DNA of 64,000 bases from an uncultured Eubacteriales bacterium (lineage in GTDB: Bacteria > Bacillota > Clostridia > Oscillospirales > CAG-382). Shown piece after piece: positions 25,430 through 34,974 of the stretch. The DNA lies in the NCBI GenBank assembly GCA_900551295.1, contig URVJ01000015.1:5422-69421 (forward strand), read 5' to 3'. The stretch's first letter is position 1; each line of letters begins with the position of its first letter. Made by a program: the position numbers and the translations under genes. The notes below the pieces were generated by a model. That model saw only the letters and a program-made list of their open reading frames with translations. It did not search any database and had not been told where the DNA came from.

Positions 25430-25927
25430 ATGATAATAATGGGAATAGATCCGGGACTTGCGACGGTGGGTTTCGGCATAATAAACGCGTCGCGCGGGAC
25501 AAAGTTCGAGGCTGTGGAATACGGCGCGGTGCTTACTCCCGCAAAGAGTAAAATTCCCGACAGGCTCGCTGAAATATTCGAGAACATAAGCCAGCTTGTA
25601 AAGACATATAAGCCGGACGCCGTGTCGGTTGAAAAACTGTACTTCAACACAAACGAAAAAACCGCCATAAACGTAGCACAGGCGCGCGGAGTGATACTGC
25701 TTGCCGCAAGGCTCGGAAAAGTACCGATATACGAATATACGCCGCTTCAGATAAAGCAGGCGCTTACAGGGTACGGCAGAGCCGAAAAAAAGCAGATAAT
25801 GTATATGGTTAAAACTATTCTGAAACTTGAGAGCGAACCGAGACCGGACGATACGGCGGACGCTCTTGCCGCGGCGATATGCCATGCTTACAGCTCGTCG
25901 TCGGCACTGTTCAACGTCGGCATATGA
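25430..25927 (+). CDS. ruvC: crossover junction endodeoxyribonuclease
   Basis: Holliday junction resolvase that cuts four-way junctions with RuvAB. 165 residues, RNase H fold. Acidic active-site residues appear as GIDPGLATVGFG (Asp near 7), SVEKLYFNTNEKTA (Glu near 67) and RPDDTADALAAAICHA (Asp pair near 140). ruvA and ruvB, often adjacent, are not in the window. The ATG follows ACGGAGA. The next gene is 200 bp away behind a structured leader. Confidence 0.95.
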   Translation: MIIMGIDPGLATVGFGIINASRGTKFEAVEYGAVLTPAKSKIPDRLAEIFENISQLVKTYKPDAVSVEKLYFNTNEKTAINVAQARGVILLAARLGKVPIYEYTPLQIKQALTGYGRAEKKQIMYMVKTILKLESEPRPDDTADALAAAICHAYSSSSALFNVGI

Positions 25928-26053
25928 CATAAGGGCAAAGCGCGGGTCAAAGAATAGATATTAATAAATAAACCGCAGCATGAAATTACCTCAAGGATAA
26001 GGGCGCAAGGCTTCTGCGGAAAAAGAAAAATTTTGAAGGAAAGGAGGAAAAAA

Positions 26054-26113
26054 CGAAAGACCGTCATTTCGCGGCAAACCTGATATAAAGCCGCAAAACC
26101 GAAAAGTCTTTCG
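26054..26113 (+). other. structured leader upstream of holB
   Basis: An outer stem CGAAAGAC/GTCTTTCG (26054-26061 with 26106-26113) encloses an inner stem GCGGC/GCCGC (26071-26075 with 26090-26094), ending 13 bp before the holB start. A further CCGCAG/CTGCGG pairing lies upstream near 25974-26020. No known riboswitch class is recognised. Confidence 0.4.
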
Positions 26114-26126
26114 CAAAGAAATAAAA

Positions 26127-27062
26127 ATGAATAACCTGCCGCGTCAGTTTATAAATAACAGCAGACTGCACGCATATCTTCTGGTATGCCCGGATTCGTC
26201 GCTTGCGTCGCGCACGGCGCTTGAAATTTCGGCGTCGCTCATGTGCCGCAATACCGATAAGAATACGGCGGAGTCATGCGGAAAATGCTCCGATTGCATA
26301 AAGCTCATGTCGGGAACGCACCCCGATCTTCATATAATCGGAGACGCGGGAAATAAAGTCGGCGTGGACGATATAAGAGCGGTGTCTGACGAGGCGTATC
26401 TTGCGTCAAACGAGGCGGACTGCAAGGTATTTCTGCTCAAAAACGCAGATCTCTATAATGTGCAGGCGCAGAACGCGCTGCTGAAAATTCTCGAAGAACC
26501 GCCTGAGGGCGTAAAATTCGTGCTTACCGCGTCCGGAACGTCGTCAATACTTCCGACGGTGCGTTCAAGGCTTTTTACGCTGCATTTAAGCGGACTCGGC
26601 AAGAACGCATACTATCAGACGCTGAAAAAGGCGCGCCCCGGCGCAGACGACGGACTGCTTGTCAAAATGGCGGCGTTTGCGGCAAAATACGAGGGCACGG
26701 AGCTTTCGGAAATGGACGAAAAGGTATATGAAAAGGCTTTCAGCCTTGCTGCAGAATATTTTTCGGGCAATAAAAGCGACGTACTTCTTGAATTTCCGCG
26801 TTCAAAGGATTCAAGAAAGAATATGCTTATATATCTTCAGGTCTTTTATCTTGCTCTCGGAGAAATAATGTACGCAAAGCTGTATAAAATACCCGGGGAC
26901 GCGGCTTTTACCGAGAGCGAACTTCACGACGGAATAATGAAAACCTCGTCGAAAAGAGCATCTGTCATACTCGACGGACTCGAAAAGGCAATAATAAAGA
27001 TAAGCTCGCCCATGAATTACAGCGTAAATCTCATTGCCGCAGAGCTTGGCGGAGTTCTGTAA
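26127..27062 (+). CDS. holB: DNA polymerase III delta' subunit
   Basis: Clamp-loader subunit of the replicative polymerase, 311 residues. Visible: the early HAYLLVCPDSSLASRTALEIS segment with a non-canonical P-loop, as usual for delta'; the zinc module with Cys spaced C-x11-C-x2-C-x2-C (CGKCSDC); the sensor-region NALLKILEEPPEGVKFVLTAS; and the SRC-like PTVRSRLFTLHL with Cys replaced by Leu. The C-terminal collar domain is less conserved. It is followed by ricT after 81 bp, the order seen in B. subtilis (holB-yaaT). Confidence 0.93.
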   Translation: MNNLPRQFINNSRLHAYLLVCPDSSLASRTALEISASLMCRNTDKNTAESCGKCSDCIKLMSGTHPDLHIIGDAGNKVGVDDIRAVSDEAYLASNEADCKVFLLKNADLYNVQAQNALLKILEEPPEGVKFVLTASGTSSILPTVRSRLFTLHLSGLGKNAYYQTLKKARPGADDGLLVKMAAFAAKYEGTELSEMDEKVYEKAFSLAAEYFSGNKSDVLLEFPRSKDSRKNMLIYLQVFYLALGEIMYAKLYKIPGDAAFTESELHDGIMKTSSKRASVILDGLEKAIIKISSPMNYSVNLIAAELGGVL

Positions 27063-27143
27063 AAAACATATCCGCAAAATCAGTTTTTATAAATTATAAC
27101 CGGATATTTTCCGGTAAACGAAAGGAACAACACTCAGAATATA

Positions 27144-28892
27144 ATGAATAACAATATAAAAAAGCCGGATAACGAAAAGAACGACAGAGAAAACATCTCA
27201 ACCAAAAAGGGTTTCCGTCTCTCGCTTCCCGGCAAGAAAAATTCCGGCGAAATTAAGAGCACAATACATTTTTCCGCACCGCAGAATGCGCAGAACAACG
27301 GCGCCGCACAGCCGTCCGCACCCGTAAAGAACGATAAGGGAGAAAATAAAAATTCTCATTCGGATTCATTCAAAAAGACCCGCGGCGATAAGGAAGAAAA
27401 CAGAAACAATAAAGAAAACCGCGGCGGACGTTTCCGCGATAAGGATCGCAATAAAAACGCAAATTCCGGCAGTGCCGACGACAGAAAAAACGACCGCGAC
27501 GATAAAAACAGAAAGAACGCAAATTCGGACAGACAGCCCGGTTCTCAGGGCGGTTTGCAGAAGAAAAGAAACGACAGAAACGATAAAAACAGCGCAAACA
27601 AGAACCGTGCGCCCCAGAATAATGCCGCAATGGACGAAAATACCGCTCAGAACGACAGAAATCAGCAGGGATTCAAGAATAAAAACCGTCCGCAGAAAAA
27701 TCAGTCCGAACAGAACGCAAAGGGCACAAAGGACAACCGTAAAAACGAGCAGAAAAACGGCAAAAAGGAAAACAGTAACCGCAATCAGCCGTCGCGCACT
27801 CCTCTTTCGGCGCTTTCCGGGGATATGCAGCAGAGCTTTGCCGCAATCAAGGAGCATAAAAGAGAGCTTGAGGCGGCAAAACCCAAGGTAAAGGAACTCA
27901 GCCTTGAGGAAAAGTATAAGGACGCGATACCTCTTGCCGAAAAAATAGCCGCCGAGGACGAAAAGGCGCGCCACCCGATATACGGCAGCGGACTGTCCGA
28001 CGACGAAAAGCAGGAAATAGTCGGAATACGTTTCAGAGAAGCCGGAAAGATATACTATTTCGATCCCGACGGACAGACAATTCCATACGGAACTCACGTG
28101 ATAGTCGAAACCGCACGCGGCAGCGAATACGGCTTCACTGCCATCTCAAACCGCCTTATACCCAAAGAGGGCATTGTTTCTCCGCTTAAAAAGATACAGA
28201 GAATCGCAACCGAGATGGATACCCAGAAATACACCGCAAACAAGATGCTTGAAAAGCAGGCAGCCGAGGTGTTTAAGGAAAAAGTTGCGGCTCTCGGACT
28301 TGCGATGAATCTCATATATGTCGAATATACTTTTGACAATTCCAAGCTGCTGTTCTACTTTACAGCCGAAACAAGAATAGACTTCCGCGAGCTTGTAAAG
28401 GAGCTTGCCGGAGTGTTCAGAACAAGAATAGAGCTGCGCCAGATAGGAGTGCGCGACGAGGCAAAGGTTCTCGGCGGACTCGGAGTGTGCGGCAGAGCCG
28501 CGTGCTGCGCTACGTTCTTGGGAGATTTTGCACAGGTTTCAATAAAGATGGCAAAGGATCAGAACCTGTCGCTCAGCGCGGCAAAAATCTCGGGCGCCTG
28601 CGGAAAGCTCATGTGCTGTCTGCGCTACGAGGACAAGGTCTATGAACAGGAAAACGCGCGCACACCCAAAGTCGGGGCGTTGGTCGAAACAAGCGAGGGC
28701 AAGGGTGTCGTAACCGAGAGAAACGCGCTTAAAGGAACTGTCGGCGTTGTGCTTGACGCGTCTCCCGATTCGCCGGCAAAGACCTTTGACAGAGATTCCG
28801 TAACGGTACTCGGTTTTTCGGGCAAAGCCGCGGCTGAGGATCAGAGAGCCGATGACAATGCGGACGAAATAAAGGACGACGAACAGGATTAA
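27144..28892 (+). CDS. ricT: RicT/YaaT PSP1-domain protein with long disordered extension
   Basis: RicT acts with RicA and RicF to tune RNase Y and is needed for sporulation and biofilm in B. subtilis. The conserved PSP1 region starts near residue 290 (VGIRFREAGKIYYFDPDG) and carries the Fe-S cysteines in GLGVCGRAACCATFLGDF and ISGACGKLMCCLRYED. At 582 residues it is about twice the usual length: roughly residues 1-215 are low complexity, rich in Lys, Asn, Asp, Arg and Gln, with RNA-chaperone-like basic patches, and a charged helix joins them to the domain. The gene is in frame throughout. Confidence 0.93.
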   Translation: MNNNIKKPDNEKNDRENISTKKGFRLSLPGKKNSGEIKSTIHFSAPQNAQNNGAAQPSAPVKNDKGENKNSHSDSFKKTRGDKEENRNNKENRGGRFRDKDRNKNANSGSADDRKNDRDDKNRKNANSDRQPGSQGGLQKKRNDRNDKNSANKNRAPQNNAAMDENTAQNDRNQQGFKNKNRPQKNQSEQNAKGTKDNRKNEQKNGKKENSNRNQPSRTPLSALSGDMQQSFAAIKEHKRELEAAKPKVKELSLEEKYKDAIPLAEKIAAEDEKARHPIYGSGLSDDEKQEIVGIRFREAGKIYYFDPDGQTIPYGTHVIVETARGSEYGFTAISNRLIPKEGIVSPLKKIQRIATEMDTQKYTANKMLEKQAAEVFKEKVAALGLAMNLIYVEYTFDNSKLLFYFTAETRIDFRELVKELAGVFRTRIELRQIGVRDEAKVLGGLGVCGRAACCATFLGDFAQVSIKMAKDQNLSLSAAKISGACGKLMCCLRYEDKVYEQENARTPKVGALVETSEGKGVVTERNALKGTVGVVLDASPDSPAKTFDRDSVTVLGFSGKAAAEDQRADDNADEIKDDEQD

Positions 28893-28901
28893 GAGTGTCG
28901 T

Positions 28902-29816
28902 ATGGACGGAATACTGAATGTTTATAAACCGCAGGGCATAACGTCGTTTTCGGCGGTGTCGAGAATACGCAAATTTACGGGCGAAAAACGCGTCGGACAC
29001 GCGGGGACGCTTGATCCCATGGCTACGGGCGTGCTTCCGGTGCTTGTCGGACGCGCGGCGGCTTTGCAGGAAATGCTGTCGGATCACGATAAGTCTTACC
29101 GCGCAGGCATAAAGCTCGGCGTTGTTACGGATACCGGCGATATAACCGGAAACGCTGTGCAGAGCAAAGAGGTAAGCGGCGTTTCGGAGCAAATGTTTGA
29201 AAATGCATTGCAGGGCTTTGTCGGTAAGATAATGCAGACTCCGCCGATGTATTCGGCAATAAAGATAAACGGCGAAAGGCTCTATGATCTTGCCAGAAAA
29301 GGCGTTGAGGTCGAACGCAAGCCGCGTCAGATAGAAATATATTCGGCGTCGCTTGTAAAAAGGCTGTCGGAAGATGAGTTTGTCTTTGATGTGTCCTGCT
29401 CAAAGGGGACGTATATCAGAACACTGTGCGAGGATATAGGCGAAAAACTCGGTATCGGAGCTTGTATGAGCAGCCTTGAAAGAACGGTGTGCGGCAATTT
29501 TTCCGTGACCGATTCGGTGAGCCTTGATAAAGTCGAGCAGATGTATAAAAACGGCGATAGGGACGGTATTCAAAGCTTGCTTGTGCCGGCTGAAAAGCTG
29601 TTTGAAAATTCCAAAAAGATTACGCTTCCGCCGTTTTATTCCAGACTTTGCTCTAACGGCTGCGAAATCTATCTCTCTAAACTCGGACTTCCCGATTCCG
29701 CTCTCACCGATTCTCTTTTCAGAGTCTATACCTCCGACAATGCCTTCCTCGGTCTTGCCGAAATCAAAGACTTCCCCGACGGCAGAGCCATAAAAGTAAG
29801 GTACAGATTGGGATAA
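28902..29816 (+). CDS. truB: tRNA pseudouridine-55 synthase
   Basis: Makes the universal pseudouridine 55 in the T-loop of tRNAs. 304 residues: start GILNVYKPQGITSFSAV, catalytic Asp in VGHAGTLDPMATGVLPVLVG, and CSKGTYIRTLCEDIGEKLG. The ATG lies 10 bp after ricT. The C-terminal 50 or so codons change character: in codons from 29640 to 29783, 27 of 30 fourfold, sixfold and Ile codons end in C or T. Element R6 begins a few bases after the stop. Confidence 0.96.
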   Translation: MDGILNVYKPQGITSFSAVSRIRKFTGEKRVGHAGTLDPMATGVLPVLVGRAAALQEMLSDHDKSYRAGIKLGVVTDTGDITGNAVQSKEVSGVSEQMFENALQGFVGKIMQTPPMYSAIKINGERLYDLARKGVEVERKPRQIEIYSASLVKRLSEDEFVFDVSCSKGTYIRTLCEDIGEKLGIGACMSSLERTVCGNFSVTDSVSLDKVEQMYKNGDRDGIQSLLVPAEKLFENSKKITLPPFYSRLCSNGCEIYLSKLGLPDSALTDSLFRVYTSDNAFLGLAEIKDFPDGRAIKVRYRLG

Positions 29817-30150
29817 GAAGAACGAAGGTACGAAGAGTACGCGCTTTCTTTTTAAAAAGAAAGCTGCAAAGAAAACGGCAGCCCTTAAATTAGATAGAGA
29901 CTACGGGATATTCCGTGCCGCCAGCTTGTGCCGTTCGCAGTCGAACAGCAGGACTGCGAACTCAGATGTGAACAGGTGCGTGAGTAAACTATGGAAACTA
30001 TGTACAATGGGCAGTTTTGGAAAGTAAAGTAATTACGCACCAACGAAACATAAAGCTAACATATGTAAAAGTCATCTCGCGATAGCGAGCTGGGCAGAAA
30101 AGCGTCAGTATAGAGTTGCACATAGAAGTGGATAATCAGTTTCCGCCAAA
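29817..30150 (+). repeat. interspersed hairpin element, copy R6
   Basis: GGTACGAAGAGTACGCGC, palindrome 29843-29864, GCCCTTAAATTAG, the GTTCGCAGTC/GACTGCGAAC stem (about 29933-29961), GGTGCGTGAGTAAACTATGG, GGAAAGTAAAGTAATTACGC, CTCGC-GATA-GCGAG, then directly the GCGTCAGTATAGAGTTGCAC and GTTTCCGCC tail. The TTGACTG and GTGACATGG modules are missing. It ends about 50 bp before glyA. Confidence 0.85.
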
Positions 30151-30209
30151 AATAATCAATAAATCAATAAATAAAAAAGAAAAATTAAATTTCCACCGGA
30201 GGTAAAGTT

Positions 30210-31454
30210 ATGGTACAGGAAAATCTGAATTACTTGAAAAACGCCGATCCCGAAATCGGAAACGCAGTCGAACTCGAACTTAAACGCCAGAGACGTAATA
30301 TTGAACTTATAGCAAGTGAAAATATCGTTTCCGAGGCAGTGCTTTGCGCAATGGGCAGCGTGCTCACCAATAAATATGCGGAAGGCTATCCCGGAAAACG
30401 CTATTACGGCGGCTGTGAGTGCGTGGACGTTGCGGAGAATATCGCAAGAGAACGCGCTTGTAAGCTTTTCGGCGCGGAACACGCAAATGTGCAGCCTCAT
30501 TCCGGCGCACAGGCAAACTTCGCCGTTTTCAATGCGTTCCTTAAACCCGGAGATACCGTAATGGGCATGAATCTCGCGCACGGCGGACATCTTACCCACG
30601 GAAGCCCCGTAAATGTTTCGGGTATGTTCTATAATATCGTGCCTTACGGCGTTGATGATAACGGCTTTATAGATTATGATAAAATGGAGGCTCTTGCACT
30701 CGAACATAAGCCTAAGCTTATAATCGCGGGTGCGTCGGCTTATCCGAGAATAATCGACTTTAAACGCTTTGCGGACGTTGCAAAGAAAGTCGGAGCAATA
30801 TTCATGGTAGATATGGCGCATATCGCGGGACTTGTTGCCGCAGGACTTCATCCCAGCCCCGTTCCGTATGCCGACGTTGTCACCACAACTACCCATAAAA
30901 CTCTCAGAGGTCCGAGAGGCGGACTTATACTCTGTAAAGAGGAATACGCAAAGCAGATAGATAAGGCAATATTCCCCGGAACCCAGGGCGGCCCTCTTAT
31001 GCATATAATCGCGGCTAAGGCGGTCTGCTTCGGAGAGGCGCTGAAACCTGAATTTGCGGTATATCAGAAACAGTTGGTTTCAAATATGAAGACTTTCGCG
31101 GATAGCCTGCTTGACGAGGGCTTTAAGCTTGTTTCGGGCGGTACGGATAACCACCTCGGACTTGTGGATCTCAGACCTTTCGCAATCACCGGCAAAGAAT
31201 TTGAACATAGACTCGACGAGGTTTATATAACCGTCAATAAGAACGCTATCCCGAACGACCCCGAAAAGCCTTTCGTAACAAGCGGTGTAAGAGTGGGAAC
31301 GGCTGCCGCAACAACGCGCGGATTTGTAGAGGAGGATTTCGTAAAGATAGCACATCTCTTTAAGCTCACCGCAACCGACTTTGAAAACAGCGCGGACGAC
31401 GTAAGAAACGAAGTCAATAAGCTTTGCGAAAAGTATCCGCTTTATAATGACTGA
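30210..31454 (+). CDS. glyA: serine hydroxymethyltransferase
   Basis: PLP enzyme that converts serine and tetrahydrofolate to glycine and methylene-THF. 414 residues. Motifs: IELIASENIVSEAVL, YAEGYPGKRYYGGCE, the PLP lysine in VVTTTTHKTLRGPRGG (Lys near 230) and VRVGTAAATTRGF. The ATG follows GGAGGTAAAG. Codons at the 3' end are ordinary (9 of 21 fourfold, sixfold and Ile codons pyrimidine-ending in the last 48), a useful contrast to genes that precede element copies. The maf gene begins 2 bp after the stop. Confidence 0.98.
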   Translation: MVQENLNYLKNADPEIGNAVELELKRQRRNIELIASENIVSEAVLCAMGSVLTNKYAEGYPGKRYYGGCECVDVAENIARERACKLFGAEHANVQPHSGAQANFAVFNAFLKPGDTVMGMNLAHGGHLTHGSPVNVSGMFYNIVPYGVDDNGFIDYDKMEALALEHKPKLIIAGASAYPRIIDFKRFADVAKKVGAIFMVDMAHIAGLVAAGLHPSPVPYADVVTTTTHKTLRGPRGGLILCKEEYAKQIDKAIFPGTQGGPLMHIIAAKAVCFGEALKPEFAVYQKQLVSNMKTFADSLLDEGFKLVSGGTDNHLGLVDLRPFAITGKEFEHRLDEVYITVNKNAIPNDPEKPFVTSGVRVGTAAATTRGFVEEDFVKIAHLFKLTATDFENSADDVRNEVNKLCEKYPLYND

Positions 31455-31456
31455 TC

Positions 31457-32047
31457 ATGAGCGGCGAAATTAAAATAATACTCGCGTCGCAGTCACCGAG
31501 ACGCCGCGATCTGTTAAGTCAGCTCGGCGTAAATTTTACCTGTGAGCCTACCGATGCCGACGAAACCCTGAACGGCACATATCTCCCTGCCGACGCTGTG
31601 TGCGAGCTTTCGCAGAGAAAGGCAAAGGCGTGCCTTGAAAATCATAAAAATGATAATTTCTTTGTGATCGCTGCGGATACCGTCGTTTATGCAAACGGAC
31701 GTATAATCGGAAAGCCGCATGATGAAAACGACGCGTATGAAACGCTGAAAACCCTTTCGGGAAAGACTCATTTTGTGTATACGGGACTTACGCTTTGTAC
31801 AAATGAAAAGTCCGTAAGCATAAGCGAGTGTACACGGGTGCAGTTCGGAACGCTTTCGGAAAGAGAAATACGCGGATATATAAAGACAGGCGAGCCTTTC
31901 GATAAGGCGGGCGGATACGGAGTGCAGGGCAAGGCGGCAAGCTTTGTAAAGAGTATCGACGGCGACTTTTTCAACGTTGTCGGACTTCCGCTGTACATCC
32001 TTGTAAATGCCGCAAGGGAAGAATTCGGCATTGAACTTACTTTTTGA
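31457..32047 (+). CDS. maf: Maf-type nucleotide pyrophosphatase
   Basis: Hydrolyses non-canonical or methylated nucleoside triphosphates (dTTP/UTP-type specificity in many members). 196 residues with the Maf signature: ILASQSPRRRDLLSQLG at the start, SQRKAKA, VIAADTVVYANGRIIGKP and KAGGYGVQGKAASFVKSIDGDFFNVVGLPL. The start lies 2 bp after glyA with no clear ribosome-binding site, so translation is probably coupled to glyA. Confidence 0.94.
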   Translation: MSGEIKIILASQSPRRRDLLSQLGVNFTCEPTDADETLNGTYLPADAVCELSQRKAKACLENHKNDNFFVIAADTVVYANGRIIGKPHDENDAYETLKTLSGKTHFVYTGLTLCTNEKSVSISECTRVQFGTLSEREIRGYIKTGEPFDKAGGYGVQGKAASFVKSIDGDFFNVVGLPLYILVNAAREEFGIELTF

Positions 32048-32080
32048 TCTTTAATTCAATAAAAGAACAGGGGTGTAAAA

Positions 32081-33772
32081 ATGATAAAGAACTATAAGCA
32101 TAACTATCCTCTCTATGACGTTACATATTCGGAAAACTTCAAACAGGTGCTCGAAGATTCCATAAAGAAAAGCGAGGGCAGACCTGCGTTCCGATACAGA
32201 AAGGGACAGGATATAATCGACGTAAGCTACGAGGAGTTTTATAACGATACAAAGGCTGTCGGCACACAGCTGGCAGCTCTCGGACTGTCCGACGCACACG
32301 TTGCAATGGTAGGGCCCAACAGCTATAAATGGGTAACGGTTTACCTTGCCTGCCTTAACGGAAATAACGTTTTCGTGCCGGTGGATAAGGAACTTCCCAT
32401 AAACGAAATGGCTCATATAATCGGCGAGAGCGACGCGGAAATAGTTTTCTGCGCGGATCTGTATGTGGAACGCTTTAAGAGCGTGCGCGATAAGCTCCCG
32501 AAAGTAAAATATTTCGTAAATGTCGAGGCAAAGGCTGACGACGGCGAATTTCTGTGCTATGACAGCTTTATCGAAAAAGGACGCGAACTTCTGAAAAACG
32601 GAGATACGTCGTATACCGATATAACTCCCGTGCCTGAAAAACTCAAGATGATAGTTTATACGTCGGGTACGACAGGAACCGCAAAGGGCGTTATGCTTTC
32701 GCTGTCAAATATCACAAACGGCGTCTGCTACGGACTTTCCGTTTCTACGGTTTACAGCACCGAGCTTGCCGTGCTGCCGTTCCACCATACTTATGAATCG
32801 GTCTGCGGACTGCTTGTGTCCATGAAACACGCGTCCACAATATGCATAAACGAAAACCTCAGAACCATACTCGGCAATTTCAAGACCTTCAGACCCGACT
32901 ATATCATGCTTGTTCCGCTGTTTGTCGAGAACTTCTATAAGCGTATCTGGGCAACTGTTGAGGAACAGGGCAAGGATAAGATTCTCAGGAATACCATTAA
33001 GGCAAGCAACGCTCTGCTGAAGATCGGTATTGATATGAGAAGAACGCTTTTCAAGTCGATACATGAAGTGTTCGGCGGAAGGCTTATAAAGATAGTCAGC
33101 GGAGGCGCGCCCATAAGAGAAGAACTCGGACGTTTCTTTGAGTCTATCGGCATAACCCTTATAAACGGATACGGAATAACCGAGTGTTCTCCGCTTGTCA
33201 GCGCAAACCGCGATTTTTACTATAACTTCGCGTCGGTAGGAAACCCGCTTCCCTGCCTTGAACTGAAGATCGACGATCCTAACGAGGACGGAGAGGGAGA
33301 AATCTGCGTAAAGGGCGCGGTAGTCATGATGGGCTACTATAAGAACCCCGAAAAGACCGCCGAGGTGCTGAGCGAGGACGGCTGGTTCAAGACCGGCGAC
33401 TACGGTAAGATCGGCGAGGACGGCAGACTTTATATTACGGGAAGAAAGAAAAATCTTATCGTCCTCAAAAACGGAAAGAACATATATCCCGAGGAGATAG
33501 AGGAATATCTCGGCGGCTCCGACTTCGTAAACGAGGTAATCGTAAGCGCGATAAAGAACGAGGACGGCGAGGAAACCGGACTTCAGGCTGAAATTTATCC
33601 TCATTCCGACAAAATAGAGGGAATGTCCGACGAGCAGATCTACGATAAGATCAAGGCTGAGGTAGAGAGAATAAACTCCGGACTTCCGTCGCATAAGCGC
33701 GTAATCAAGGTTCATGTAAGAAAAGAGCCGTTTGAAAAGACGACTTCGGGTAAGATAAGAAGAAAGTATTGA
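32081..33772 (+). CDS. AMP-binding acyl-CoA synthetase-like protein
   Basis: 563-residue ANL-superfamily enzyme, nearest to long-chain fatty-acid CoA ligases. The ATP loop is IVYTSGTTGTAKGVMLS, then NGYGITECSPL, the hinge Asp in WFKTGDYGKIGEDGRLYITGRKK, and the A10 lysine in KTTSGKIRRKY at the very C terminus. The ATG follows GGGGTG. It could activate a fatty acid or other carboxylate; the substrate is not evident. It is the last gene of the glyA-maf run and ends at a bidirectional terminator. Confidence 0.88.
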   Translation: MIKNYKHNYPLYDVTYSENFKQVLEDSIKKSEGRPAFRYRKGQDIIDVSYEEFYNDTKAVGTQLAALGLSDAHVAMVGPNSYKWVTVYLACLNGNNVFVPVDKELPINEMAHIIGESDAEIVFCADLYVERFKSVRDKLPKVKYFVNVEAKADDGEFLCYDSFIEKGRELLKNGDTSYTDITPVPEKLKMIVYTSGTTGTAKGVMLSLSNITNGVCYGLSVSTVYSTELAVLPFHHTYESVCGLLVSMKHASTICINENLRTILGNFKTFRPDYIMLVPLFVENFYKRIWATVEEQGKDKILRNTIKASNALLKIGIDMRRTLFKSIHEVFGGRLIKIVSGGAPIREELGRFFESIGITLINGYGITECSPLVSANRDFYYNFASVGNPLPCLELKIDDPNEDGEGEICVKGAVVMMGYYKNPEKTAEVLSEDGWFKTGDYGKIGEDGRLYITGRKKNLIVLKNGKNIYPEEIEEYLGGSDFVNEVIVSAIKNEDGEETGLQAEIYPHSDKIEGMSDEQIYDKIKAEVERINSGLPSHKRVIKVHVRKEPFEKTTSGKIRRKY

Positions 33773-33924
33773 TCTTCGGCGCATAAATTTAATAAAATTT
33801 TCGGCTCGGCTTGACGTTTTGCTCTGCGCATACGTTTTGCCGGGCTGTTTTTTGCGCATTTTGCGTTATCCGTGACGGTTTTGCGGCGAACTCCGGGTTG
33901 CCGAAAATCAAATAAAAAAATAAG

Positions 33925-33962
33925 CGCAGTCCATGATAAAACTACGGACTGCGTTTTGCTTT
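33925..33962. terminator. bidirectional intrinsic terminator
   Basis: CGCAGTCC (33925-33932) pairs with GGACTGCG (33946-33953). It is followed by TTTTGCTTT on the plus strand and by TTATTTTTTTATTT on the minus strand, serving the convergent acyl-CoA-synthetase-like and M42 genes. Confidence 0.85.
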
Positions 33963-33989
33963 GCGTATTTATAATTTTAAAGCCTGTAT

Positions 33990-34940
33990 TTATTCCGAAA
34001 TCAGCGCGTGCAGCACATCTTTTGCACTCTGCACGGCGCCGCCGATACGCACCGTTTCGTCCTTTACGGCAAAACAGAGCTTGCATACCGCAAAACCCGA
34101 GGCGTGACAGTACAACGCGGCTTCGGGGCATATGACGGATTCGTTATCGGTATATACCTGTATACTCTTGCCCGATATAAGATTTTGCAGCTTTGAAGAA
34201 ATTTCGGGCGGACAAACATATCTTTTTGAGGTCAGCAAAAGCGAAAGACCGCCTTTTATGAGATCTGTGTTTTGCACGTCGGTGTAGTCGAATATAACGG
34301 CAATGTCGGCGCTTATTCCGAAACTTGCCGCAGTAATGCCTTTGGCGTCGAGCTTGCTCTGAACGTAGAAAATCAGCGTGACGTCGCAGTCTGCGAAAAG
34401 ACCGCCGTCTTTGTATTCGCCGATTGTAAGCGCTGTGACGAGCGCCGCGCCGAGCTTTGATTTTATGCCGCGTCCCGTGACGTATTCCGAGCCGACCTCG
34501 TTAAATTCCGGATAAAAATATCCGCGTTCGGATTGTTTCGGAAGTGTCGGATTGCCGTCTTGACTTGCATCGCCGCCGAAGAATACTTCGTACTTTGATA
34601 TGTCGCTTTCGTCCTTGCCGCCGTTCATAAGAACGCCGCCTGTTCCGTCAAAAAATCCAACGCGCCTTGACGAAAATGTGCTTTCGGACGTGTTTCCGAG
34701 TGCGCCGAGAACGGTTTTGCCGTTCCCGCTGTATGTCACGATAACTCCGAAATCGTCGATTGGAGCGCAGAGCAAAAGTTTTTTGCCCGCTCCGCTTTTG
34801 TGCATGATAAGGTTGCCTATATTGTCCGTGCGCACGTCTTCAAAAATGTGACCGAGTTTTGATCTGAGCGCATTTTCCATGCCCTCCTCGCGTCCGGCGA
34901 CCGACGGAATGTTTACGTATTGTTTCAATATTTCTTTCAT
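33990..34940 (-). CDS. degenerate M42-family peptidase homolog, ligands lost
   Basis: 316 residues, clearly of the M42 aminopeptidase/glucanase fold by its layout (NIPSVAGREEGMENAL start; KKLLLCAPIDDFGVIV; GRGIKSKLGAALVTAL; FYVQSKLDAKGITAA). Every position that holds a metal ligand or the general base in its neighbours is changed: the His-x-Asp is Pro-Ile-Asp, the Leu-Asp-Asp-Arg is Ile-Lys-Ser-Lys, the Glu-Glu is Asp-Ala, and the final YxHT is missing. The frame is intact, so it may be a structural or regulatory pseudo-enzyme. The ATG at 34940 follows AGGTGA. Confidence 0.8.
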   Translation of the reverse strand: MKEILKQYVNIPSVAGREEGMENALRSKLGHIFEDVRTDNIGNLIMHKSGAGKKLLLCAPIDDFGVIVTYSGNGKTVLGALGNTSESTFSSRRVGFFDGTGGVLMNGGKDESDISKYEVFFGGDASQDGNPTLPKQSERGYFYPEFNEVGSEYVTGRGIKSKLGAALVTALTIGEYKDGGLFADCDVTLIFYVQSKLDAKGITAASFGISADIAVIFDYTDVQNTDLIKGGLSLLLTSKRYVCPPEISSKLQNLISGKSIQVYTDNESVICPEAALYCHASGFAVCKLCFAVKDETVRIGGAVQSAKDVLHALISE

Positions 34941-34974
34941 GGCGTTATCACCTCGTAAATTGTATACCTGTATA

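Noticed and set aside
25974..26113. holB leader as a c-di-GMP (GEMM) riboswitch
   Set aside because: GCGCAAGGCTT only partly resembles the ACGCAAAGCC part of that class and the other conserved parts are missing.
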